From Ruminococcus sp. UBA4275 (GTDB lineage Bacteria; Bacillota; Clostridia; Oscillospirales; Ruminococcaceae): a stretch of DNA of 6,193 nt. Shown piece by piece: positions 1-6,177 of this stretch. Within the stretch, counting starts at the first letter, position 1. Each line of letters starts with the position of its first letter. Below the pieces are notes generated by a model. That model was given only the letters and a program-made list of their open reading frames with translations. It was not told the origin of the DNA and ran no database searches. The stretch spans positions 1 through 6,193 of the forward strand of contig DGVV01000142.1 in the NCBI GenBank assembly GCA_002395085.1, given 5' to 3'. The translations under genes were made by a program, and so were the position numbers.

Positions 1-2
1 GG

Positions 3-22
3 TGAATTTGCCTGCAAATTCA
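3..22. repeat. Short perfect palindrome at the window edge
   Basis: Two 9-base arms (TGAATTTGC at 3-11 and GCAAATTCA at 14-22) are perfect reverse complements around a 2-base centre. It lies in noncoding DNA beyond the end of the GH13 gene and is followed by a GC-rich stretch containing GGCGCC (35-40). It may be part of one intergenic repeat with the 16-bp repeat at 50-65, but the window cuts the region so its outer limit is unknown. The inverted repeat is seen directly; any function is unknown. Confidence 0.6.
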
Positions 23-49
23 TGCGAAGCGAGCGGCGCCCCCATTTAT

Positions 50-65
50 AATCCGTCGGAGACAC
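50..65 (+). repeat. Left copy of a 16-bp intergenic repeat, inverted relative to the right end
   Basis: The 16 bases AATCCGTCGGAGACAC are an exact reverse complement of the last 16 bases of the window (6178-6193). The inward end is exact: the match breaks at 66/6177. The outward end of the right copy is cut by the window edge, so the repeat may be longer. Both copies are intergenic, with the GGAGACAC end pointing inward towards the four genes. This fits an intergenic repeat family (REP- or MITE-like), but no element boundary or transposase is visible. Confidence 0.7.
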
Positions 66-84
66 CTTCATCCGCAAACGGAGA

Positions 85-105
85 CCGCCGGATTGTCTCC
101 GGCGG
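85..105 (-). terminator. Candidate terminator hairpin after the GH13 gene
   Basis: CCGCCGGA (85-92) and TCCGGCGG (98-105) form a perfect 8-bp stem with a 5-base loop, 28 bases past the GH13 stop codon. On the minus strand the bases after the stem are TCTCCGTTTG, a weak U-tract, so this is not a canonical intrinsic terminator. Its placement suggests transcript-end formation or 3'-end protection. The same bases can take part in other stems (79-85 with 95-101; 53-64 with 94-105), so the folded form is uncertain. Confidence 0.45.
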
Positions 106-133
106 CCTTGATTCTGATTGCAGGATTGCGCGC

Positions 134-2008
134 TTACAGCTCAACCTTCACCGCGACAAACCCGTAAGGCGGCAGCTTGACCTCATTGCCGTTGATCTCG
201 CCGTACACCGTATGGAACATCGTGTAGCGGTCTGTGAACGGCGTCTTGTCCACGTCAAAGCATACCTCATGGTCGGAGCGGTTCAGCGCAATGACCATTG
301 CCTTGCGGCGCGCCTCGCGGTAGCGCGCAAAGATGATGTAATCATCGCTGAGCGTCAGAAATTTGAGATTGCCGTCAATAAACACCTTCGAGGAGTGCCG
401 GATGCGCGAAAGCTCCCGCGTGAACTCGATTAGCTCCTGATCCTCATGCCCCCACGGATAGCAGCGGCGGTTGAAAGGATCGCCGTAGCCGTCGAGACCG
501 GCTTCGTCGCCGTAGTAAATGCTCGGCACGCCCGGCAGGAAGAATTGCAGCACCATTGCAGCCTTCAGCTTCTTCTTGCCGATGTCATACTGCTGCGGAT
601 TGAGTCTGCGCTCTGCCATCCAGTCTTTGGATTTTCCCTGTGAGGATTCGCCGCCGAACACCGTAATCGCGCGCTCAATATCGTGTGTGGAGACGAAATT
701 CATCAGCACATCAACCACGCATTTCGGATAGTTTTCGAGGATCGTCATAATCTGATTGCGGAAATCATAGGGGCTGCATCCGCCGAGATACTGCATGATC
801 GCGGTGCGGAAGGGATAATTCATGACGGAATCAAGCTGATTGCCCAGCAGATAGCGCCGCTTTTCGCCGTATGCCTCCTTGGTCGAGGCATCCTCCCAGA
901 CCTCACCGATGATGATATGCTCACCGTCTGCGCGCTTCACGCAGTCGTGGAGATGATCGAGGAAGGCATTGGGAAGCTCATCCGCCACATCGAGACGGAA
1001 TCCCGCAGCGCCGAGGCTCATCCAGTATTCCAGCACGCCGTCTGTGCCGCAGATATAATCGGTGTATTCGGGTGTATTCTCGTTGACATTCGGGAGCGTA
1101 TCAATGCCCCACCATGACTCATAGGTATCGGGATAGTGCAGGAAGCTGTACCACTTATAGTACGGGCTGTTCATGGAATTATACGCACCCACGGTATCAT
1201 ACCGCCCGAACTTGTTGAAGTAGATGCTGTCTGCGCCCGTATGCGAGAAAACGCCGTCTAAGATGATGCTGATGCCGTGGCGGGCTGCTTCCGTGCAAAG
1301 GCGGGCGAAATCCTGATTCGTGCCGAGCAGCGGGTCAACGCGGCGGTAATTCGCGGTATTGTAGCGGTGGTTCTCGTGCGATTCAAAGATCGGGTTGAGG
1401 TAGATGCAGGTGACACCGAGCGATTCCAGATAGTCCAGTTTCTGCACGATGCCTTCCAGATCGCCGCCGAAATAATCGTTATTCCAGACATGACCGTTCT
1501 GGTCAGGGCGATACCACGGTGTGCCGTTCCAGTCCTCGCGCAGCACACGGTCTCCCGGCACATTCTCATGCGGCAGACCGCTCTTTGCAAAGCGATCCGG
1601 AAAAATCTGGTACATCACGCCGCCCTTCAGGAAGGAAGGCGTTTCAAAGCTCTCATCGTAGACAGTGAGCTGAAAGAGAGCGCCCTCGCCGTCCACGCCC
1701 TCATGCGCGGCAGCCTTCTTGATATAGTGCCACTGTCCGCCGGAAATATACGAGAAATAATAATAGTGTACGCCGGGGAAGCGGGCGGAAGCCGTCGCGG
1801 AATAGGAGACATAGTCACCGCCGTCGCTGGTAATGTTCATCGGGATGAAGCGCTCCTTCATGCCCGGACGGTACAGCACCAGCATGGGGTTGGTATCCAG
1901 CAGAACTGTTTTTTGCAGACAAATCGTGAAGGTACACGGTTCATTCTGCCGCAGCGCACCAAATACAGATTTATAGCTGCGATCCCAGCTATCGAAGATT
2001 CGTTTCAT
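134..2008 (-). CDS. Cytoplasmic GH13 alpha-glycosidase (neopullulanase/cyclomaltodextrinase/maltogenic amylase type)
   Basis: This 624-residue enzyme belongs to the alpha-amylase family GH13, which hydrolyses alpha-1,4 (and sometimes alpha-1,6) bonds with retention. Residues 1-125 form a beta-rich N-terminal domain with a YKSVFGAL start resembling those of amylopullulanase and neopullulanase relatives. The barrel begins at GGVMYQIFPDRF (129-140). Family motifs are intact: DGVFSH (251-256), GFRLDVADE (336-344) with nucleophile Asp340, IIGEVW (366-371) with acid/base Glu369, and FVSTHD (438-443) with the transition-state Asp443. The YESWWG...LPNVN stretch (296-309) corresponds to the LPKLN-type region of the neopullulanase group. 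A C-terminal beta domain runs from about 545. No signal peptide is present, so it should act in the cytosol on imported or glycogen-derived maltodextrins, beside glgP. The ATG at 2008 is supported by AGAGGG nine bases upstream. Exact substrate (cyclodextrin, pullulan, maltodextrin) cannot be read from sequence. Slightly longer than typical cyclomaltodextrinases (about 580-590 residues). Confidence 0.93.
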   Translation of the reverse strand: MKRIFDSWDRSYKSVFGALRQNEPCTFTICLQKTVLLDTNPMLVLYRPGMKERFIPMNITSDGGDYVSYSATASARFPGVHYYYFSYISGGQWHYIKKAAAHEGVDGEGALFQLTVYDESFETPSFLKGGVMYQIFPDRFAKSGLPHENVPGDRVLREDWNGTPWYRPDQNGHVWNNDYFGGDLEGIVQKLDYLESLGVTCIYLNPIFESHENHRYNTANYRRVDPLLGTNQDFARLCTEAARHGISIILDGVFSHTGADSIYFNKFGRYDTVGAYNSMNSPYYKWYSFLHYPDTYESWWGIDTLPNVNENTPEYTDYICGTDGVLEYWMSLGAAGFRLDVADELPNAFLDHLHDCVKRADGEHIIIGEVWEDASTKEAYGEKRRYLLGNQLDSVMNYPFRTAIMQYLGGCSPYDFRNQIMTILENYPKCVVDVLMNFVSTHDIERAITVFGGESSQGKSKDWMAERRLNPQQYDIGKKKLKAAMVLQFFLPGVPSIYYGDEAGLDGYGDPFNRRCYPWGHEDQELIEFTRELSRIRHSSKVFIDGNLKFLTLSDDYIIFARYREARRKAMVIALNRSDHEVCFDVDKTPFTDRYTMFHTVYGEINGNEVKLPPYGFVAVKVEL

Positions 2009-2017
2009 AGGTAAGAT

Positions 2018-2023
2018 CCCTCT
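2018..2023 (-). promoter_or_regulatory. Ribosome binding site of the GH13 gene
   Basis: AGAGGG on the minus strand, nine bases before the ATG at 2008. It begins 8 bases after the T-run of the terminator at 2032-2063, so translation signals and terminator are packed into about 55 bases. Confidence 0.75.
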
Positions 2024-2031
2024 TTTTCAGG

Positions 2032-2063
2032 AAAAATGCGGGCGATCAGACCGACCGCCCGCA
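2032..2063 (-). terminator. Strong intrinsic terminator between glgP and the GH13 gene
   Basis: On the minus strand TGCGGGCG and CGCCCGCA form a perfect 8-bp GC-rich stem (2056-2063 with 2037-2044) around an 11-base loop, followed directly by five T (2032-2036). This is a canonical Rho-independent terminator 40 bases after the glgP stop codon. The T-run ends only 23 bases before the GH13 start codon, leaving no room for a promoter between them. The GH13 gene must therefore be reached by read-through, by control of this terminator, or from a promoter upstream of the stem. A TATGAT hexamer at 2070-2075 is a possible -10, but no good -35 is spaced from it. Confidence 0.85.
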
Positions 2064-2103
2064 CTGTTCATCATAAATTGACCGTTACGATTCGCGCATC
2101 GGC

Positions 2104-4488
2104 TTACAGGTGCCAGATATTCTTTGCATACTCCGTGACAGCACGGTCGGCGGAGAAGATGCCTGCGCCTGCGATATTGCTCAGGCTCATCTTGGCGAAG
2201 TGCTGCTTATCTGCATAGCACTGTGCCGCGTATGCCTGTGCTGCACGGTAGCTGTCGAAGTCTGCAAGCACCATATACGGATCGACTGTGCGGAGCGACT
2301 GTGCAATCTCCGGGAACTTGCAGTCATTGATGCCGTTGTTGATGCGGTCCACGCAGGTGCGGATGAGACCGTGGTTATGGTAGATCTCCTGCGGGTTGTA
2401 ATGCGGCTTGCGGGCGTTGACCTCCTCGGTCTTCATACCGAAGATGATGATATTCTCATCGCCGGCAGCATCCTTGATTTCGATGTTTGCGCCGTCCAGC
2501 GTACCGATGGTGACAGCACCGTTGAGCATGAGCTTCATGTTGCCCGTACCGGAAGCCTCCGTACCGGCGAGGGAGATCTGCTCAGAGAAATCGGATGCAG
2601 GCATCAGCATCTCAGAGAGCGTGACGCAGTAATTCTCAAGGAACACAACTGCGAGCTTTTCAGAGATCTTCGGATTCTTGCGGATCTCCTCGGAAATCGC
2701 CCAGATCATCTTGATGATCTGCTTTGCGAGATAGTAGCCCGGTGCAGCCTTTGCCGCAAAGATATAGGTCTTGGGCGCGAAATCCATATCCGGATTATCC
2801 AGCAGCATCTGATAATCCGCGAGGATATTCAGGGCATTGAGGTGCTGGCGCTTATACTCGTGCAGACGCTTGACCTGCACATCAAAGGCGCTGTCCGGAT
2901 TGAGGATGATGCCGTTCTTCGCCTTGACATACTTGGCGAACTCCTCCTTATTGGCGCGCTTGACCGCAAGGAGCTTTTCGAGGACAGCCGCGTCATCGCG
3001 GAAGGCAAAGAGCTTTTCCAGCTCTGCGCCGTTCTTGAGGAAGCCGCTGCCGATGGTTGCCTTCAGCAGCTTGGTCAGGCCCGGATTGGACTGATACAGC
3101 CAGCGGCGGTAAGCGATGCCGTTGGTGACATTGGTGAATTTCTGCGGTGCATCGCAGTATTCATTGTGGAACACGGAGTCCTTGATGATCTGCGAGTGCA
3201 GCTTGGAAACGCCGTTGACGCTGTGCGAAGCAGCCACGCAGAGGGTCGCCATGTGGATCTGGTTATCCTGAATGATCGACATTTTGGTGGTCAGCTCCGA
3301 ATTCTGGTTCTTCGCAAACAGCTCTGCGCAGTAGCGGTTATTGATCTCGACGATGATCGAGAAGATACGCGGAATGATGCGGCGGACAAGGTTGACATCC
3401 CACTTTTCCAGTGCCTCTGCCATGACGGTGTGGTTCGTATAGGCAAAGACCTTCGTGGTAATCTCCCACGCCTTGTCCCAGTTATAGCCGCAGTCATCGA
3501 GCAGAATGCGCATCAGCTCCGGAATTGCGAGCGTCGGGTGGGTATCGTTGATGTGGATTGCGACCTTGTCAGCGAGGTTATCGAGTGTACCGTAAACATT
3601 CATGTGGTTGGTCACGATGTCACCGACGGCAGCCGCGCAGAGGAAATACTGCTGGCGCAGACGGAGCGATTTGCCTTCCAGATGATTGTCATTCGGGTAC
3701 AGCACCTTGGAGATCGCATTTGCAATGGAATTGGGTGCAAGTGCGGAAGCATAGTCGCCCTGATTGAACATTGCCATATCGAAGCTCGGTGCTTTTGCAG
3801 CCCACAGTCTCAGCACGGAGACGGCGTTGCTGTTATAGCCGGAGACATACATATCGTAGGGGATTGCGGTGACGGTGCTGTAATTCACATGGGAGACATG
3901 GTGATACTGCTGATCCCAGTACTCCTCCAGATCGCCCTCGAAGTGGACTTCGATGGACTGTTCCGGCTTCGGATCGAGCCAGACCTCGCCGCCGGGCAGC
4001 CAGTTATCAGGCAGCTCGGTCTGCCAGCCGTCATCGAGCTTCTGCTTGAAGATGCCGTACTCATAGCAGATGGAGTGACCGGTTGCGGGATAGCCGGTGG
4101 TTGCGAGACCGTCGAGGTAGCAGGCAGCGAGTCTGCCGAGGCCGCCGTTGCCCAGACCTGCATCCGGCTCATAGTCGTAGATGCGGTCAAGCTTGATGTC
4201 AAATTTCTTGAGGAATTTCTCCATGTCCTCCGCAAGGCCGAGGTTATAGAGGCTGGTCTTGAGCGAACGGCCCATCAGGAACTCCATCGAGAGGTAGAAG
4301 ACCTGCTTCTCGCCGGTGGAATTGACATGATTCATAAACTTCTGGCGCTTTGCCTTCATCAGTTCGCAGATCACAGAGGAAAGTGCGAGGTAGATCTGCT
4401 TATCACTTGCCTCATCCGGAGAGACATTGAACTGTGTTTGCAGGCGGCTCAGGAGATCCTGCGTCACCTTCTCGGAAAACTTGGACAT
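2104..4488 (-). CDS. glgP: Glycogen/maltodextrin phosphorylase
   Basis: A complete 794-residue alpha-glucan phosphorylase (GT35), which uses inorganic phosphate and pyridoxal phosphate to release glucose-1-phosphate from alpha-1,4-glucan ends in the cytosol. Hallmarks are GLGNGGLGRLAACYLD (111-126), HINDTHPTLAIPELMR (312-327), VTNGIAYRRWL (454-464), QVKRLHEYKR (538-547), whose Arg541 and Lys546 match the phosphate-site Arg and Lys of rabbit phosphorylase, and EASGTGNMK (644-652), where Lys652 carries the cofactor. Length agrees with the bacterial family (about 750-830 residues) and no key residue is missing. The ATG at 4488 is chosen because GGAG lies eight bases upstream; an in-frame ATG at 4512 would add eight residues but has no ribosome binding site. 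A consensus promoter lies about 125 bases upstream, and a terminator follows. Preference for glycogen or maltodextrin cannot be judged from sequence. Confidence 0.97.
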   Translation of the reverse strand: MSKFSEKVTQDLLSRLQTQFNVSPDEASDKQIYLALSSVICELMKAKRQKFMNHVNSTGEKQVFYLSMEFLMGRSLKTSLYNLGLAEDMEKFLKKFDIKLDRIYDYEPDAGLGNGGLGRLAACYLDGLATTGYPATGHSICYEYGIFKQKLDDGWQTELPDNWLPGGEVWLDPKPEQSIEVHFEGDLEEYWDQQYHHVSHVNYSTVTAIPYDMYVSGYNSNAVSVLRLWAAKAPSFDMAMFNQGDYASALAPNSIANAISKVLYPNDNHLEGKSLRLRQQYFLCAAAVGDIVTNHMNVYGTLDNLADKVAIHINDTHPTLAIPELMRILLDDCGYNWDKAWEITTKVFAYTNHTVMAEALEKWDVNLVRRIIPRIFSIIVEINNRYCAELFAKNQNSELTTKMSIIQDNQIHMATLCVAASHSVNGVSKLHSQIIKDSVFHNEYCDAPQKFTNVTNGIAYRRWLYQSNPGLTKLLKATIGSGFLKNGAELEKLFAFRDDAAVLEKLLAVKRANKEEFAKYVKAKNGIILNPDSAFDVQVKRLHEYKRQHLNALNILADYQMLLDNPDMDFAPKTYIFAAKAAPGYYLAKQIIKMIWAISEEIRKNPKISEKLAVVFLENYCVTLSEMLMPASDFSEQISLAGTEASGTGNMKLMLNGAVTIGTLDGANIEIKDAAGDENIIIFGMKTEEVNARKPHYNPQEIYHNHGLIRTCVDRINNGINDCKFPEIAQSLRTVDPYMVLADFDSYRAAQAYAAQCYADKQHFAKMSLSNIAGAGIFSADRAVTEYAKNIWHL

Positions 4489-4496
4489 TGCATAAA

Positions 4497-4500
4497 CTCC
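4497..4500 (-). promoter_or_regulatory. Ribosome binding site deciding the glgP start
   Basis: GGAG on the minus strand, eight bases before the ATG at 4488. The alternative ATG at 4512 is preceded by CACACCTCTAGA, which has no Shine-Dalgarno character, so the shorter protein is preferred. A second GGAG at 4504-4507 also lies downstream of that alternative ATG. Confidence 0.75.
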
Positions 4501-4551
4501 ATTCTCCGGCATTCTAGAGGTGTGGGATTGTGTCTGCTGCCTGGGCAGTCA

Positions 4552-4583
4552 TCGCCGCCGGTATGCCGGAAGAACGGCGGCGA
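4552..4583 (-). promoter_or_regulatory. Strong hairpin in the glgP 5' leader
   Basis: TCGCCGCCG and CGGCGGCGA form a perfect 9-bp, very GC-rich stem (4575-4583 with 4552-4560) around a 14-base loop. It lies about 30 bases into the predicted transcript and 63 bases before the glgP start. No T-run follows on the minus strand, so it is not an intrinsic terminator. It could stabilise the mRNA or belong to a regulatory leader. I do not recognise a known riboswitch. The pairing is seen directly; the role is inference. Confidence 0.6.
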
Positions 4584-4602
4584 AAAGGGATCAGGAGACC
4601 CT
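4583..4602 (-). promoter_or_regulatory. Small hairpin with a short U-run near the glgP transcript start
   Basis: On the minus strand AGGGTC (4602-4597) can pair with GATCCCT (4592-4586) around a TCCT loop, giving six base pairs with one bulged T. Four T follow (4586-4583), the first of them also closing the stem. It resembles a weak intrinsic terminator only about 10-25 bases into the transcript, and it abuts the larger stem at 4552-4583, with position 4583 shared. It may be chance; the stem is short and bulged. Confidence 0.3.
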
Positions 4603-4618
4603 CAAACAATACCATTTT

Positions 4619-4647
4619 ATTATACCCGATTCATACTGAAAATGCAA
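4619..4647 (-). promoter_or_regulatory. Sigma-70 (SigA) type promoter of glgP
   Basis: On the minus strand -35 TTGCAT (4647-4642) is separated by 17 bases from a perfect -10 TATAAT (4624-4619). Four of six -35 positions match TTGACA. The predicted transcription start is near 4612, giving a leader of about 125 nt to the ATG at 4488. The surrounding spacer is AT-rich, as expected of a promoter. No obvious CcpA-type or maltose-regulator palindrome overlaps it by eye. Confidence 0.85.
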
Positions 4648-4683
4648 TAGCCGAATTTAACAAAACTATTCGTCTGATTTCGG

Positions 4684-4712
4684 GATAAACAACAAAACAA
4701 GCCGAATGTCAA
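4684..4712 (-). promoter_or_regulatory. Possible second, weaker promoter upstream of glgP
   Basis: A perfect -35 hexamer TTGACA (4712-4707 on the minus strand) is followed after 17 bases by TTTATC (4689-4684), a poor match to TATAAT. It lies about 65 bp upstream of the main promoter in the same orientation. The good -35 may be chance in AT-rich DNA, or it may be an activator-dependent start. Confidence 0.25.
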
Positions 4713-4747
4713 TCGTCATTCTGTACAAAATATCCACCCGTCTTTCG

Positions 4748-4766
4748 GCAGCGGGCATCGCCCTGC
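4748..4766 (-). terminator. Weak hairpin after the second lipoprotein gene
   Basis: On the minus strand GCAGGGC, loop GAT, GCCC, a two-base bulge and TGC make a seven-pair stem 23 bases past the lipoprotein stop codon. The nearest T-run (TTTT at 4730-4727) begins about 18 bases beyond the stem, so it is not a canonical terminator. It could mark the end of the lipoprotein transcript, but read-through into glgP is possible. Confidence 0.3.
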
Positions 4767-4789
4767 ATCTTTGCAACAGCTTCAGCCCG

Positions 4790-5407
4790 TCAGCCAAACA
4801 TATAGCAGCCGTCTTCGGTTTTCAGCACGAGAATCTCGCGCCCGCTCACAACCGGAATCGGCTCGTCATCCCCTGTATACAGTGCATACAGCGTAAACTG
4901 CACATCCCTGATCTCAGATGCAGCCGCTTTCGTCTGCTCAATGAATTCGTCGCCGTAGAATCCGGCTCTCGCATACGCCTGGAAAAAGCCGTCAAGATCC
5001 AGCTTTTCCTCCGGATAATAGGAGAGCTGCAAATCCGTAAAATGCCAGCCCTCATAGCCATCCTCATCGAACTGCGCGCGCATCTCGTGAAATGCCGTTT
5101 CCGGATCGCTGCCGTTTTTTTCAAGGAAAGCCGTATACTGCTCCAGATACGGCGGATAAACTGTCTCCGCATAAGCCGCGTAATCATCCTGATCCAGCGC
5201 AGTAAAATAGCGCGTGATGAGATCCTGATAATCCGCATCCATGTCTTCCGAGGCAGTCACCGCAATGCCGCCTTCGGACTTTGCAGTTTCGCCGCTGCTG
5301 CTTTCCGTCTCCGCAGAAGATGTGCTGTCTGCGGGCGGATTCTGCTGCGCACAGCCGCACAGGCAGAGGGCAGCAAGCAGCATCAGCGGTATTCTGTTCC
5401 GTTTCAT
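4790..5407 (-). CDS. Lipoprotein of unknown function (second of a tandem pair)
   Basis: A 205-residue predicted lipoprotein. The N-terminus has basic residues (MKRNR), a hydrophobic stretch and the lipobox LCGC with lipidated Cys19; Cys15 and Cys17 also sit in the signal. A Ser/Glu-rich, probably flexible linker (about 20-55) leads to a compact domain (58-205) starting DLITRYFTALDQDD and ending REILVLKTEDGCYMFG. Helices followed by beta strands in a domain this small could suit an NTF2-like fold, but that is a guess. The start at 5407 has GAGGTG seven bases upstream; an in-frame ATG at 5440 would put 11 unlike-signal residues before the basic end and would overlap the upstream gene. The domain shares patterns with the preceding lipoprotein. 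The mature protein should be anchored on the outer face of the cytoplasmic membrane. No enzymatic motif is recognised. Confidence 0.85.
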   Translation of the reverse strand: MKRNRIPLMLLAALCLCGCAQQNPPADSTSSAETESSSGETAKSEGGIAVTASEDMDADYQDLITRYFTALDQDDYAAYAETVYPPYLEQYTAFLEKNGSDPETAFHEMRAQFDEDGYEGWHFTDLQLSYYPEEKLDLDGFFQAYARAGFYGDEFIEQTKAAASEIRDVQFTLYALYTGDDEPIPVVSGREILVLKTEDGCYMFG

Positions 5408-5414
5408 ATTCCAG

Positions 5415-5420
5415 CACCTC
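5415..5420 (-). promoter_or_regulatory. Ribosome binding site overlapping the upstream stop codon
   Basis: GAGGTG on the minus strand lies seven bases before the ATG at 5407, and its first two bases are the last two of the TGA stop (5421-5419) of the preceding gene. This arrangement supports one transcript and coupled translation of the two lipoproteins. Confidence 0.75.
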
Positions 5421-6117
5421 ACGAGTAAATGATATACCACGACCCGCCGTCCTTGAGGACATAGAGGATCTCATCATTCAGATAAATATCCGTCTCATTC
5501 CGGACACCCGATGCAGCATTCGTGAGATACCGCTTCACCGTCAGACGGTAAAAATCCTGCACACGTTCCGAGACCGGCGTTTCATTTTTCTCCGCGGCAA
5601 GCGAATCCATCAGCCCGACAATCGGTGTATTGTATGTCTCAAACACCGTTTCCACCGTGACACGCTGACAGCTTGTGACATCCAGAAACGCGAAATCAAA
5701 ATCCACGCCGTTGTTGTACGACTTGTATCCGTTATAGGTATTCTCCACGATTTCTGCATCCGTATACTCGCCTTTCAGCACGCTGTTGAGCATGAAATCA
5801 TTGAACAGCGGAAACTGTACCGCATGGAATTCATCGGCATTTTTATTGCGGATTGCCGTGTAGTAGCGAATCATCACATCCACCACGCCGCCCTCGACAT
5901 AGCGCCTGTCATACTGCGCGGTAATCGTGTGCTCGCTGTCCATCACCAGCGTCGAACCGTAGGGCAGATCCTCCTCCGTGTAATCAATCACCGCACCGCC
6001 CCCGACCAGATTTTCCGGGTCGTTTTTCTTTGCTGCCTGATTGCCGCCCTGCCCGCAGGCGGTCAGCAGCAGCATTGCCGCCGCACAGACCGCCGCTATG
6101 GGTCGAATCGTTTTCAT
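5419..6117 (-). CDS. Lipoprotein of unknown function (first of a tandem pair)
   Basis: A 232-residue predicted lipoprotein. Residues 1-20 form a signal peptide (MKTIRP, then a hydrophobic stretch) ending in the lipobox LTAC with lipidated Cys21. A short Gly/Asn/Lys-rich linker follows (22-45), then a mixed alpha/beta domain with VDVMIRYYTAIRNKNADEF (79-97), a middle helix and strand (about 122-150), and a final strand pair EILYVLKDGGSWYIIYS (216-232). The start ATG at 6117 has AGAGGG five bases upstream and gives a clean signal peptide; a TTG ten codons further up is in frame but would spoil it. The gene is followed after 11 bases by its likely paralogue. It should face outside the membrane, but substrate or partner is unknown and no known family is recognised. 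Confidence 0.85.
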   Translation of the reverse strand: MKTIRPIAAVCAAAMLLLTACGQGGNQAAKKNDPENLVGGGAVIDYTEEDLPYGSTLVMDSEHTITAQYDRRYVEGGVVDVMIRYYTAIRNKNADEFHAVQFPLFNDFMLNSVLKGEYTDAEIVENTYNGYKSYNNGVDFDFAFLDVTSCQRVTVETVFETYNTPIVGLMDSLAAEKNETPVSERVQDFYRLTVKRYLTNAASGVRNETDIYLNDEILYVLKDGGSWYIIYS

Positions 6118-6122
6118 AATAT

Positions 6123-6128
6123 CCCTCT
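6123..6128 (-). promoter_or_regulatory. Ribosome binding site of the first lipoprotein gene
   Basis: AGAGGG on the minus strand, five bases before the ATG at 6117. It fixes the start at the residue that opens the lipoprotein signal peptide. Confidence 0.7.
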
Positions 6129-6144
6129 CATCCAATACTGCACA

Positions 6145-6171
6145 CAAAACTTACAGTTTTGCCAGTCTGTA
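6145..6171. promoter_or_regulatory. Overlapping inverted repeats upstream of the lipoprotein pair
   Basis: CAAAACT (6145-6151) and AGTTTTG (6155-6161) are perfect reverse complements around TAC. A second inverted repeat, TACAG (6152-6156) with CTGTA (6167-6171), overlaps it. The site lies 28-54 bp before the first lipoprotein start, where an operator or an mRNA hairpin would fit. I found no convincing promoter beside it: TGTAAG on the minus strand (6156-6151) is a poor -10 with no good -35. Confidence 0.4.
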
Positions 6172-6177
6172 GATAAA

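Noticed and set aside
47..52. TATAAT on the plus strand as a promoter -10
   Set aside because: No -35-like hexamer occurs 16-18 bases upstream, and no gene follows on that strand. It sits inside the intergenic repeat region.
4489..4512. Eight-residue N-terminal extension of glgP from the ATG at 4512
   Set aside because: No Shine-Dalgarno precedes it, whereas the ATG at 4488 has GGAG at ideal spacing and gives a normal phosphorylase N-terminus.
4552..4583. The leader hairpin as an intrinsic terminator
   Set aside because: On the minus strand it is followed by TGACTGCCC, with no U-run. It lies between a consensus promoter and its gene, not at a gene end.
4514..4615. A 33-codon open frame in the glgP leader that could encode a leader peptide
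   Set aside because: Its ATG (4615-4613) lies at or before the predicted transcription start, and no internal start has a ribosome binding site. It shows no run of regulatory codons.
2110..4650. Very long open frame on the plus strand opposite glgP, and similar ones opposite the GH13 and lipoprotein genes (1277-2014, 2-433, 4706-5428)
   Set aside because: All are in exact codon register with the sense genes, so a stop would need a sense TTA, CTA or TCA codon. These are nearly unused here, which leaves the opposite strand open by codon bias. The predicted proteins match no family and lack ribosome binding sites.
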